Origin: Acetobacter senegalensis
Lineage (GTDB): Bacteria > Pseudomonadota > Alphaproteobacteria > Acetobacterales > Acetobacteraceae
Assembly: GCF_001580995.1 (NCBI RefSeq)
Contig: NZ_LHZU01000147.1
Span: forward strand, 1-64,000
Length of the DNA stretch: 64,000 bases
Reading direction: 5' to 3'
Below the pieces are notes generated by a model that was not told the origin of the DNA, made no database searches, and saw nothing but the letters and a program-made list of their open reading frames with translations. Both the position numbers and the translations under genes were made by a program. Positions 1-7,711 of this stretch are shown here, one piece after another (the first letter of the stretch is position 1; every line of letters starts with the position of its first letter).

Positions 1-196
1 CGTACGCCTCGCGGCGCCCGAAACCCTTCAGGCAAGCGGAATGTCGGCCTTGAGACGTCATCTCACTACATGCTGACATCATCTTTCATTGCGTAAAAAG
101 TTCGAATATGGCAAAAAAAATCATGATCCGCACAACCAATCCCGCTGTTGGCTTTTGGTGGCGCTCCGTTTCTGGAGCGGCGTGAGGTCTCTTTTG

Positions 197-234
197 ATGA
201 CTCAAGTCGCATCAGTCGGCTTGTATTGAGTCAT
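197..234. promoter_or_regulatory. Inverted repeat upstream of GNAT gene
   Basis: ATGACTCAA at 197-205 and its exact reverse complement TTGAGTCAT at 226-234 flank a 20-base spacer, about 60 bases before the acetyltransferase start at 293. The symmetry and position fit an operator or a weak hairpin; no regulator is linked to it in the window. Nothing else recognisable lies in bases 1-196. Confidence 0.35.
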
Positions 235-292
235 TTTACCAGAACGACTAGTCAGGCTGACGATGGAGGCTTCCGAAGAGGAAACGACCATC

Positions 293-742
293 ATGTCTCT
301 CGGTCCCCAAGAACACTATCCTTTGCCTGACGGATACGCGTTTCGCACAGGCGTTCCCGACGCGGCGACATATTGTCGTCTGCGTAAAATAAGTGGTTTG
401 ACCCCGCGCACTTTATGCGCCGTTCAGGCGGGCCTTCCTCATACACTCTACGGGGTGCATGTCGTGCACGGCTCTGACATCGTAGGGATGGGACGGATGA
501 TCGGCGACGGTGCGCTCTTTATCCACGTTGTGGACATCGCTGTTGATCCTGCCCATCAGGGGCATGGAATCGGGTCTGCAATCGTGGACGCTATCATGCG
601 TCATATATGCTCCACCATTCCTGCGGAAATATATGTAAGCCTGATGGCTAATGGCGAGGCCTGGCGGCTTTACGAACGATTTGGTTTCTCAAATGTTTTT
701 CCGGATGCGAGAGGAATGGCCATATGGATCGACAGGCCATGA
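293..742 (+). CDS. GNAT family N-acetyltransferase
   Basis: A small GCN5-related N-acetyltransferase of about 149 residues, expected to move an acetyl group from acetyl-CoA to an amine; the substrate is unknown. The central part carries the acetyl-CoA pyrophosphate loop (VDPAHQGHGIGSAIVD, a QxxGxG/A type motif) followed by the usual C-terminal stretch with NGEAWRLYERFGF. I prefer the ATG at 293 over the in-frame ATG at 263 because GAAGAGGAAA lies just upstream and the family fold starts close to there. The stop TGA overlaps the ATG at 739 of a truncated isochorismatase-like frame (ATGA), so the two were probably once a translationally coupled pair. The exact role cannot be told from sequence. 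Confidence 0.88.
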   Translation: MSLGPQEHYPLPDGYAFRTGVPDAATYCRLRKISGLTPRTLCAVQAGLPHTLYGVHVVHGSDIVGMGRMIGDGALFIHVVDIAVDPAHQGHGIGSAIVDAIMRHICSTIPAEIYVSLMANGEAWRLYERFGFSNVFPDARGMAIWIDRP

Positions 743-798
743 CGACAGCCCTTCTCACCATAGACGTCCAGCAGGCGATAGATAGTCCGCTCTCGAGA
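739..798 (+). pseudogene. Truncated isochorismatase-like hydrolase (N-terminal fragment)
   Basis: The frame opening at 739 reads MTTALLTIDVQQAIDSP, the first beta strand and catalytic-Asp motif (IDVQ) of the cysteine hydrolase/isochorismatase family, then stops resembling the family at about 790-800. No later part of such a protein (the catalytic Lys or Cys motifs) was found downstream. The start overlaps the GNAT stop codon as ATGA, so this was a real coupled gene that lost its body by deletion or insertion. The frame stays open by chance to 1332. Confidence 0.45.
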
Positions 799-799
799 T

Positions 800-1149
800 C
801 ATTTAACCTGCAGTTGACTGTCCTGTTTGCGTTTGTGAGTGGAGGGATGAGTTTATTCTCACCTTCAGCACGAACCGCGGATATCGCCACCCTGCCGGTG
901 CTAACGCCTGTCATATTGTGTGAGGCGCTAGACAATGTCGATCTTCCCGCCTACCGGCACATCATGGTGCCAGAGCCATGCGATCCGACCGCGGGATATG
1001 TTCCGGCTGCGGAGCGCGATCAGAACCATGTTCAGGGCGTCGGGCTTGCCAAACCGACATATGTCTTTTCCGGCACTTTGTTTCCATCATATCATGTCCA
1101 GACGACAAAGCCTGACCGAAGAACAGCGCATGTGTGTCACCAAAAGAAA
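800..1149. other. Gene-free stretch between remnants
   Basis: No convincing gene. A plus-strand frame starting near 1097 begins MSRRQSLTEEQR, which looks like the opening residues of some Tn3-type transposases, but the likeness ends after about a dozen residues. The stretch is probably decayed mobile DNA between the broken hydrolase and the IS5 remnant. Confidence 0.4.
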
Positions 1150-1480
1150 ATTAGGCTCAATCTACGTTCAGAGCCCCCACATAGCCTGCTTGCCGCTTTA
1201 CAGAGTTCCGTATCGAGATGCGGCGCAAGCAATGGTGATCAGAAGGTAAGAATTGAGCGCAGTGAACAGGAAGACGATCACGGTGCTGCTGGCAGGAGAG
1301 ACGCGCAGGATCGGATAACTGTCTGTTCGTGAATGGATGTTTGTGGGGATTGCGATCCGGCCCCACTGGTGCGACCTGCCTGCACGCTACTGAAACTAAA
1401 AGCCGGGCTATCAATGCTTCAGGGAAATATGGCTTGATCACCTCCGTCTGGCGTTCAGAAAGTAAAAACACGTCACTGAG
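1150..1480 (-). pseudogene. IS5-family transposase remnant
   Basis: On the minus strand the sequence ending at 1480 reads SDVFLLSERQTEVIKPYFP, the typical N-terminus of IS5-family (IS1031/IS1193-like) DDE transposases. After about 20 residues the similarity stops, and a later part around 1210-1245 reads RRISIRN, resembling the RRIATRYDKLA motif near the C-terminus but with a broken frame. The middle of the transposase, including most of the DDE catalytic region, is missing. It is a dead, internally deleted copy. It lies immediately beside the inverted-repeat element at 1480-1626. Confidence 0.5.
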
Positions 1481-1626
1481 AGGTTGTTTGAGAAGCCTGC
1501 CAGATCGGTCTCGCAGGTCTTTTCGAAACTGAAAGCACTAAACTTTTATCCCAATGGCCCCGCGTTGTGCTTTCAGCCCTCCAAACCCCTTGCTAGATTT
1601 CAGCTACTGACTTTTCAAACAACCCC
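1480..1626. mobile_element. MITE-like element with 18-bp terminal inverted repeats
   Basis: GAGGTTGTTTGAGAAGCC at 1480-1497 is matched at 15 of 18 positions by the reverse complement of 1609-1626 (GGGGTTGTTTGAAAAGTC). The element is 147 bases long and has no coding capacity. Its flanks are TGA on the left and TTA on the right, fitting the 3-bp TNA target known for IS1031-like IS5 elements, although the two copies differ by one base. The terminal sequence suits IS5-family ends, and a transposase remnant of that family adjoins it. Non-autonomous derivative of an IS5 element is the best reading. Confidence 0.5.
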
Positions 1627-1673
1627 TTACAGCTTCAGTTCCATCGGCAAGCCGATGAAACACATAGGATGGT

Positions 1674-2693
1674 TCATTGCAGAAGATTAACAACTCCAGC
1701 GCCTCGCGTTTTGGCAAACGCGATAAGACCGCTTTCTCCTTGAGACCAAATAAGATTGAAACCATCGGTGGCTTTATGATCATGCCAACGTTTCATAAAA
1801 TTGAGTAGGCCTTCTGCGTGACCGATATATGTTGGTCTTTCGGGCTGATGCGTCTCTTGCATCATTGCAGGATGAGTAGAACCTCCTGTTTCGGTCGCAG
1901 ATGTTAATGTGACGGTCAGGTTTGTGATGATTTTTATGTCCTCCTTTTTACGACCTTGCATTAATAGGCACTGATGTATTTCATCTTTGAAGTGGCTTGC
2001 ATGTGTCATAGTAGGTTGGTCAGTAAATATACATGAGGCGTGGCGTACAGCGAGTTTTTTTCCTGCCTCACTGATGTCGGTCCAAGCTATCGGGATAGGA
2101 CCGTACGGCGGTCGGGGGACGTCCAAGGGGCCCATGACTGAAAAATGTTTACCGACATGCTGGATCGGTTTGTTATGGCGAGCGTCAACACCAGATCGTC
2201 CATTATCGCGTATGATAATGGCTTCGGCAGACCAGCTATTCCAGAGTTTATTTGTCACGTCTATGAATTCACCTGCCCGTTCGTAAGGATCATTGTCTGT
2301 CACAATAGAATTATAATGCGCAAGTGTGTCATAATCGGCTACGGGAGTTGCAATCCAAGCTGTGCGGCCATTGCTAATATGGTCAATGGCTGCCAGCCGA
2401 CGGGCAACGTTATATGGTTCACTGCAGCTTGTTGGCACAGGGATAATCAGCTTGAGTGTCTTGGTTATGGCGGTAAGAGCGGCTGACAACGTGTAGTTCT
2501 CGTAAGAAAACCCATTCTGTTTAGATAATTTTTGTGAAAAAGATTCAGGATCAGCGCAGACCAGGGCATCAAAGCCAGCCGCTTCAATAAGGCGGGCCTG
2601 TCTTGCCACGTTGGAGAAATTTCCGGGCCATGGACGGACGGTATCTGATTGAAGATCATTTGCGAGAACACATTTCAGATAAAGAGGGTTCAT
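1674..2693 (-). CDS. LLM-class flavin-dependent monooxygenase (NtaA/DszA type), short form
   Basis: A 339-residue luciferase-like (LLM) flavin monooxygenase subunit with the TIM-barrel signature AAIDHISNGRTAW around residues 101-113, typical of the NtaA/SnaA/DszA group. Those enzymes use reduced FMN from a separate reductase to oxidise aminopolycarboxylate chelators, sulfones or cyclic peptides. At 339 residues it is clearly shorter than the usual 430-460, with loops missing, and the canonical AGWN is replaced by TAWI, so substrate binding may differ. It is the last gene of the receptor-fhuCDB operon and starts 20 bases after the previous LLM gene. No flavin reductase is adjacent. Oxidation of an imported chelate or organosulfur compound is inferred from context only. 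Confidence 0.85.
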   Translation of the reverse strand: MNPLYLKCVLANDLQSDTVRPWPGNFSNVARQARLIEAAGFDALVCADPESFSQKLSKQNGFSYENYTLSAALTAITKTLKLIIPVPTSCSEPYNVARRLAAIDHISNGRTAWIATPVADYDTLAHYNSIVTDNDPYERAGEFIDVTNKLWNSWSAEAIIIRDNGRSGVDARHNKPIQHVGKHFSVMGPLDVPRPPYGPIPIAWTDISEAGKKLAVRHASCIFTDQPTMTHASHFKDEIHQCLLMQGRKKEDIKIITNLTVTLTSATETGGSTHPAMMQETHQPERPTYIGHAEGLLNFMKRWHDHKATDGFNLIWSQGESGLIAFAKTRGAGVVNLLQ

Positions 2694-2713
2694 TGTATTG
2701 ATCCTGACATCGC

Positions 2714-3931
2714 TTATGTAAAAGCTTTCAAATTGAAATGCTCACGCAAGGTGGTACCTGTATAGGCTGTTCGATATAGGCCGCGTTTTTGCAGGATCGG
2801 GATGACTTCATCCACAAACAGGATGTTGGCCTCTAGGGAGGGCCACATGAGCGTGAAGCCGTCACAGCCTTTTCCGGTAAACCATTCGCTTATAAGGTCC
2901 GCCATATCCATAGGAGTTCCTGCGTAAGCGAGATGAGCACCTTGCCCAAGAACTTGCCGGGGCGTGAGCCTATGCTTGCGGATAAGGTCGAGATAAAGGT
3001 CTGAGCGCCCCCTCATGCCATTGGTGCTTCCCTTGGGAGGTAAAAGTTCAAGGGGGACAGGCTCATCCTGGGGAAGTGTGGTGAGGTCAAACCCTACCAT
3101 TTCCCGCATGCGGCTGGCGTTTCCCTGATCTGGGCCTGCGCGCGCGGCCAGAAGATCTTCAGCTTCTGAACGCGTGTGGCAAACAATTGGCATAAGGCCG
3201 GGCAGGATGTTGGCTTCGTGTGGCGCACGTCCCAGCGTGGCCATCCGCTGGTGTATATCTGAGTAAAAATCTTGTGCGACCGCGAGAATAGGCTGTGCAG
3301 TGAAAATAATTTCTGCCCAGTGCGCTCCAAAATCTCGTCCTGCTTGTGACGAGCCCGCTTGCATTCTTACTGGCTGACCTTGAGGAGACGGGGGCATGTT
3401 TATATCTCCCTTGACTGTAAACCAGTCCCCCTGATGATCAAGCGTATCTATTCTGTTCGTGTGTGAGCCAGCCCATAAACGGGTGACAATCTGAACCACC
3501 TCATGGGCCCGTGCGTAGCGAGTATCATGTTCAAGATGCTCTTTTTTACTGTAATTTTGAGAAACTTTGTCGACAGCGGTTGTCACCATGTTCCAGCCAG
3601 CTCGTCCATTACTGATGTGATCGAGCGATGCAAACAGACGCGCCAGATCATAGGGCTCGTTGTAGGTGGTGGAGACGGACGCGATGAGTCCGATATGGCG
3701 GGTCATGGTGGCGAGCGCAGAGAGCACCGTGAGTGGTTCCATGGAAAAACCGGCTCGATAGATATAAAAATCAGCCATGAACAAGGCATCCATCAAGCCG
3801 CGTTCCGCAAGCTGGGCACGTTCTTCCAGTTGCCTGATATCAAATAACCGACAGGGACTTTCTCCTGGCAGGCGCCACGCTAAATCCAGCCAGTCGATGC
3901 ATGAATTGAAGTGAATTTTTCTATCGCGCAT
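2714..3931 (-). CDS. LLM-class flavin-dependent monooxygenase (NtaA/SnaA/DszA type)
   Basis: A 405-residue flavin monooxygenase of the bacterial luciferase-like superfamily. Near the N-terminus it has the IDWLDLAWR strand, and at residues 103-114 the group signature SLDHISNGRAGWN followed by MVTT. Relatives include nitrilotriacetate/EDTA monooxygenase and dibenzothiophene-sulfone monooxygenase, which cleave C-N or C-S bonds with FMNH2 and O2. The gene starts three bases after the stop of the siderophore permease gene, so it must be co-transcribed with the ferric-chelate importer. That placement suggests that the enzyme attacks the imported ligand in the cytoplasm. A sulfur-acquisition role is the main alternative. 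Confidence 0.9.
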   Translation of the reverse strand: MRDRKIHFNSCIDWLDLAWRLPGESPCRLFDIRQLEERAQLAERGLMDALFMADFYIYRAGFSMEPLTVLSALATMTRHIGLIASVSTTYNEPYDLARLFASLDHISNGRAGWNMVTTAVDKVSQNYSKKEHLEHDTRYARAHEVVQIVTRLWAGSHTNRIDTLDHQGDWFTVKGDINMPPSPQGQPVRMQAGSSQAGRDFGAHWAEIIFTAQPILAVAQDFYSDIHQRMATLGRAPHEANILPGLMPIVCHTRSEAEDLLAARAGPDQGNASRMREMVGFDLTTLPQDEPVPLELLPPKGSTNGMRGRSDLYLDLIRKHRLTPRQVLGQGAHLAYAGTPMDMADLISEWFTGKGCDGFTLMWPSLEANILFVDEVIPILQKRGLYRTAYTGTTLREHFNLKAFT

Positions 3932-3934
3932 GAT

Positions 3935-5971
3935 TCATGCTTTCAGGCTTCTTCTTGTCAGATAAAGCAGATAAGGGGCGCCGATCATTGCGATAACAGC
4001 GCCGGTAGGGAGTTCAGCAGGTGCGATTATGACGCGGGCCAGGCAATCTGCCGCACCAACCAGAACTGCGCCGATAAGGGGAGCGAGAAGAAGATTGGGT
4101 CGTGTAAGATGGCCCACAAGTAATCTGGCCATATGGGGGGCGATGAGTCCGACATAGCCAATCGGGCCCGTGCATGACACGCAAAGGGATGCAACAGCAA
4201 TGCCGATACCGCCAGCCAGAAGGCGCGTTGTGTTAACATCAAGCCCGAGGCCGTGGGCACTTTGATCGTTTAGGCACAGTAATCCGATAAGCTCTGCTAT
4301 CAGCCATACGCAGGGGAAAGCCACTACCAGTGTGACAGCGAGAAGAGAGGTGGTTGACCACGATGTTCCATAAGGGCTGCCGATCAGCCAAATGAGTGGA
4401 TTTCCTGTAAAGCGGGACTGAATGAGTAAGATCTGGGTGAACGCACCACACAAGGCAGCCACTGAAATGCCGATAATACTAAGCCGTCCGGGAGAAAGAC
4501 CCAGGTGCCACGCCATTGCATAGACAGCACCGCCCGAACATAGCCCACCAGACAGGGCGGAAAGACCGATTGCGTAAGGCGGAGCTGCAGGAACAAGAGC
4601 CAGCAGGAGGAGAGAAGCCGCCGCCGCTCCACCACTGACACCGACAACGCCGCTATCCGCCAAAGGATTACGCAATACGGCTTGAAAAAGCGTGCCTGCC
4701 AGTGCAAAACCAGCCCCCACCAAAAAGGCATTACATAAGCGTGGCAGACGAATATTCCATACAATACGCTCTGCTATACTCCCTTTTGCACCATGAAGTG
4801 CTTGCAGTAATTGAGAGACTGACAGCGAATAACCGCCGACCCATGCAAGTCCGGCTATCAGCAACAGGATAATCAGAGACAATATGAATACTGCGATAAG
4901 CCACAAGGGAGCGTACGTAATACGGGGGAGAAAAAAGCGAGATGTCTGTCCCTCACTCAGAATAACTCCACGGTCCCCGTGCGATTGGTGCAGAACCAGC
5001 CAAAGCAGGAAAGGAGCTCCAATCATGGCAGTAACCGCGCCCACTGGAGGCGTATCAGTCAAGCTGCCAAGTTGATAGGTCAACGTATCGGCTGCAAGAA
5101 GGAGCGATCCTCCCCATAAGATGCAGGCTGGCAGTATGATCGCGTGCCTTCTGATCCCTGCCTGTTTTACCAGATGCGGCACGACAAGGCCGACAAAGCC
5201 GATTGGTCCAGTCACCGCAATGGTTATGCCGCTCAAGATCAAGATAAGAGCAAAGACTATACCGCTAACCAGACGCGTTTTTTGGCCCAGTCCACGGGCT
5301 GCATCACTGCCTAGCCGTGCGACATCAAGCTGGTGGGCCATGAGCAATGCAAGCAAGAGGCTTACGGTAATCCACGGCCAGACAAGTTGCAGATTGTCCC
5401 ATCCATTTTGTCGAAGTGAACCCGCGTTCCAGCCGATAATCTGACGAGACTGCTCTTCGTGCAGAATAAGAAGGGCCTCCGTTAGACCGTTAAGAGACAT
5501 GCCGACGAGCAGGCCACTTAGCAGCATACGTAATGGGGGGGCACTTCTCCCCCCTGCAATCAACCCCACAAGAAGAACAGCACAAAGTCCGCCGCTTATA
5601 GATACAAGGAATGGGTGGTCGGCCATAAGGAGGGGGGCAAAAATAACAGCCAAGACGATAAATAGAAAACTGCCTGCGTGAATGCCCAAGAGACTAGGAG
5701 AGACAATCGGATTTCGTAGAATGCTTTGCGTCAGCGCGCCTGAGACAGCAAGAGCGCCTCCTGCGATACACCCCATAATAGCTCGAGGTAACCTGAACCC
5801 CAGAATGATGTCTGTCGTCAGATTTTTCTGGGTGTCAAAAAAGGCGTTAAGTATGGCTGCAAAATTGATGGAAGCTTCGCCTTGGGTGATATTGAGAGCA
5901 AATGTAAAGACGAGCGCCAGCGCCCCACATAAGAGTACGATGTATTCGCTTTGCCGCTGTTTGGTCATCAT
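3935..5971 (-). CDS. fhuB: Fused FecCD-type ferric siderophore ABC permease (FhuB-like)
   Basis: A 678-residue membrane protein made of two FecCD permease halves in tandem, as in E. coli FhuB (about 660 residues). Each half begins with a hydrophobic helix and contains the conserved FRLPRAIMG / IRLPRLCNAF motif, then the GLVVPHLVK / GLIAPHMARLL region that docks the ATPase. The two halves meet at about residue 340. It would form the inner-membrane channel for a ferric hydroxamate or similar chelate, working with the SBP and ATPase genes just upstream. Its ATG overlaps the SBP stop as ATGA, and its stop lies three bases before the first LLM monooxygenase. Confidence 0.93.
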   Translation of the reverse strand: MMTKQRQSEYIVLLCGALALVFTFALNITQGEASINFAAILNAFFDTQKNLTTDIILGFRLPRAIMGCIAGGALAVSGALTQSILRNPIVSPSLLGIHAGSFLFIVLAVIFAPLLMADHPFLVSISGGLCAVLLVGLIAGGRSAPPLRMLLSGLLVGMSLNGLTEALLILHEEQSRQIIGWNAGSLRQNGWDNLQLVWPWITVSLLLALLMAHQLDVARLGSDAARGLGQKTRLVSGIVFALILILSGITIAVTGPIGFVGLVVPHLVKQAGIRRHAIILPACILWGGSLLLAADTLTYQLGSLTDTPPVGAVTAMIGAPFLLWLVLHQSHGDRGVILSEGQTSRFFLPRITYAPLWLIAVFILSLIILLLIAGLAWVGGYSLSVSQLLQALHGAKGSIAERIVWNIRLPRLCNAFLVGAGFALAGTLFQAVLRNPLADSGVVGVSGGAAAASLLLLALVPAAPPYAIGLSALSGGLCSGGAVYAMAWHLGLSPGRLSIIGISVAALCGAFTQILLIQSRFTGNPLIWLIGSPYGTSWSTTSLLAVTLVVAFPCVWLIAELIGLLCLNDQSAHGLGLDVNTTRLLAGGIGIAVASLCVSCTGPIGYVGLIAPHMARLLVGHLTRPNLLLAPLIGAVLVGAADCLARVIIAPAELPTGAVIAMIGAPYLLYLTRRSLKA

Positions 5972-6903
5972 GATTGGAACGCAGAAACAACATCTGCCTG
6001 AAATAAACGTGTGCTCAGGGGAGCATTATGGATAAGGCGGTAAGGAATGGAATGTAGACGTTTTTCACGGACAAAGCGCAGATTACGCCAGATGGGAGTT
6101 TGAATAAGCCGCTCCATTCCTTTTTCGTTGAAGGGCATGTAAAGGAAGTCGGCATTTTCAAACTCCATAAGCGTTTCAACGCTGGTGACGGTAAATCCTT
6201 TCTCACGGTAGCGTTCATCATTGCAGGCATAGGAAAAGCCAAGTCTTTTCAATATTTGGGCGGGTAGGGCGTTCTGGTTGAACAGCATAATTTCCGCACC
6301 ACGGGCTCCGGCATTGATGTTGCCTAACACGACAGGTTTTGATGTTAGTCCAAGGGTCGCGAGCCTTCGGTATCCCGTGTCCAGCGCAGTATCGAGCATT
6401 TTGCAGAAATGGTCTGCTTCCGTTGCCCGCCCCACAAGTCGCGCAATGGTGCGCAGATTGGACAGCATGGTGGTGAACTGGTCAGAATGTCCTGACGGAT
6501 AAGATGCGAAAGCAGAGACGGGCGCAATCTCTTTTAGCAATGAGAGATTTTTTTGAACATTGGTTATATTGCCCAGAATAAGATCTGGCTGCAGCGCCAT
6601 GATCAACTCGATATTGGGGCTGGAAGACAAACCGAGGTCCTGCACGGAATATGAGAGTTCAGGCGCTGAGTTTCCTGTAAATTTACGATAATTTTCCGGG
6701 CTGGTAACGCCAACAGGCTGTACGCCGAGGGCTAACAAAAATTCGATACTCTGCTGGTCTAATGCCACGACACGGCTGGCGGTTTTGTCCACACACGTCT
6801 CGCCAAGATCATCATGTATGCAGTGATCTTCTGCTTTGGCATTGCAGAAGGGGAGAAGACTGAGGACCATGCTCCCCAGAATATGTCGTCTGTAATACGT
6901 CAT
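5968..6903 (-). CDS. fhuD: Ferric siderophore ABC transporter substrate-binding protein (FhuD-like)
   Basis: A periplasmic binding protein of the FhuD/FecB class, about 311 residues. The N-terminus MTYYRRHILGSMVLSLLPF ending near CNAKAED is a signal peptide, followed by the class motif RVVALDQQSIEFLLALGVQPVGV and later LQPDLILGNI. The start at 6903 overlaps the FhuC stop as ATGA; an in-frame upstream ATG at 6951 would add 16 residues inside fhuC and spoil the signal peptide. It would collect the ferric chelate delivered by the operon's TonB receptor and pass it to FhuB. The ligand cannot be read from the sequence. Confidence 0.9.
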   Translation of the reverse strand: MTYYRRHILGSMVLSLLPFCNAKAEDHCIHDDLGETCVDKTASRVVALDQQSIEFLLALGVQPVGVTSPENYRKFTGNSAPELSYSVQDLGLSSSPNIELIMALQPDLILGNITNVQKNLSLLKEIAPVSAFASYPSGHSDQFTTMLSNLRTIARLVGRATEADHFCKMLDTALDTGYRRLATLGLTSKPVVLGNINAGARGAEIMLFNQNALPAQILKRLGFSYACNDERYREKGFTVTSVETLMEFENADFLYMPFNEKGMERLIQTPIWRNLRFVREKRLHSIPYRLIHNAPLSTRLFQADVVSAFQS

Positions 6904-7706
6904 GATGTCTTGTCCGTTCGCAGGGGAAGGAGACGACCGGGAATGAACCACGGACGACCTGTGGCTGAATCTATGTGAATTTCAGCCTGTATGCCGAACA
7001 CCTGTTCCAGTATCTTCGGTGTCACCACTCTGGAGGGTGTGTCATCTGCGTGAATTGTACCGTCACGTAGTGCAATGATACGATCAGAATAACGTGCTGC
7101 AAGATTCAGATCGTGGAGCACCATGACAACAGTGCGTCGGTAATCCCGGTTCATGTGCTGAAGGAGGTCGAGCACCTCAATCTGATGGCTGATATCAAGA
7201 TATGTGGTGGGTTCGTCCAGAAACAGAATATCGGATTGCTGGGCCAAGGTCATGGCAATCCAGACCCGCTGACGCTGACCGCCTGAAAGCTGCTCGGCAG
7301 GGCGTGCGGACAGTTCCTTCACGGACGCCATCTCCATGGCCTGATCTATGGCTCGTTCATCTTCCTGAGAGCGCAGACCTGTAAAACCAAGATGCGGAAA
7401 ACGACCTAAAGCAACCAGCTCTCGGACACTGAGCCCCTCAGGGACGAGAGGGGCCTGTGGCAAAAAGGAAAGGCGTCTGGCTGTGGCACGGGAACCGGTG
7501 TGACGGATTTCCTGTTCGTCAAGAAACGCCTTTCCATCTTTTAGCCGGATTTGACCGGCAAGAGCTTTAAGGAGAGTTGATTTGCCGGAGCCGTTGGGCC
7601 CGACGAGTGAAATCATAGTCCCGCACTCTATGGAGAGTGTGAGCTCCCGTATGACGGAGGTCGTCTGGTAGGCGATTTCGATCTTTTCTGCGCGAATAAT
7701 GGGCAT
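6900..7706 (-). CDS. fhuC: Ferric siderophore ABC transporter ATP-binding protein (FhuC-like)
   Basis: A 268-residue ABC ATPase. Walker A GPNGSGKST is at about residues 36-44, the signature LSGGQRQR at 140-147 and Walker B ILFLDEP at 160-166, followed by the switch HDLNLAARYSD. The start at 7706 (MPIIRAEKIEIAY) gives the normal family N-terminus. The frame is open a further 47 codons upstream, but those overlap the receptor gene and do not resemble the family. It begins five bases after the TonB receptor stop and overlaps fhuD by ATGA, so receptor, ATPase, binding protein and permease are one transcription unit. It powers the FhuB channel. Confidence 0.93.
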   Translation of the reverse strand: MPIIRAEKIEIAYQTTSVIRELTLSIECGTMISLVGPNGSGKSTLLKALAGQIRLKDGKAFLDEQEIRHTGSRATARRLSFLPQAPLVPEGLSVRELVALGRFPHLGFTGLRSQEDERAIDQAMEMASVKELSARPAEQLSGGQRQRVWIAMTLAQQSDILFLDEPTTYLDISHQIEVLDLLQHMNRDYRRTVVMVLHDLNLAARYSDRIIALRDGTIHADDTPSRVVTPKILEQVFGIQAEIHIDSATGRPWFIPGRLLPLRTDKTS

Positions 7707-7711
7707 GAAGA

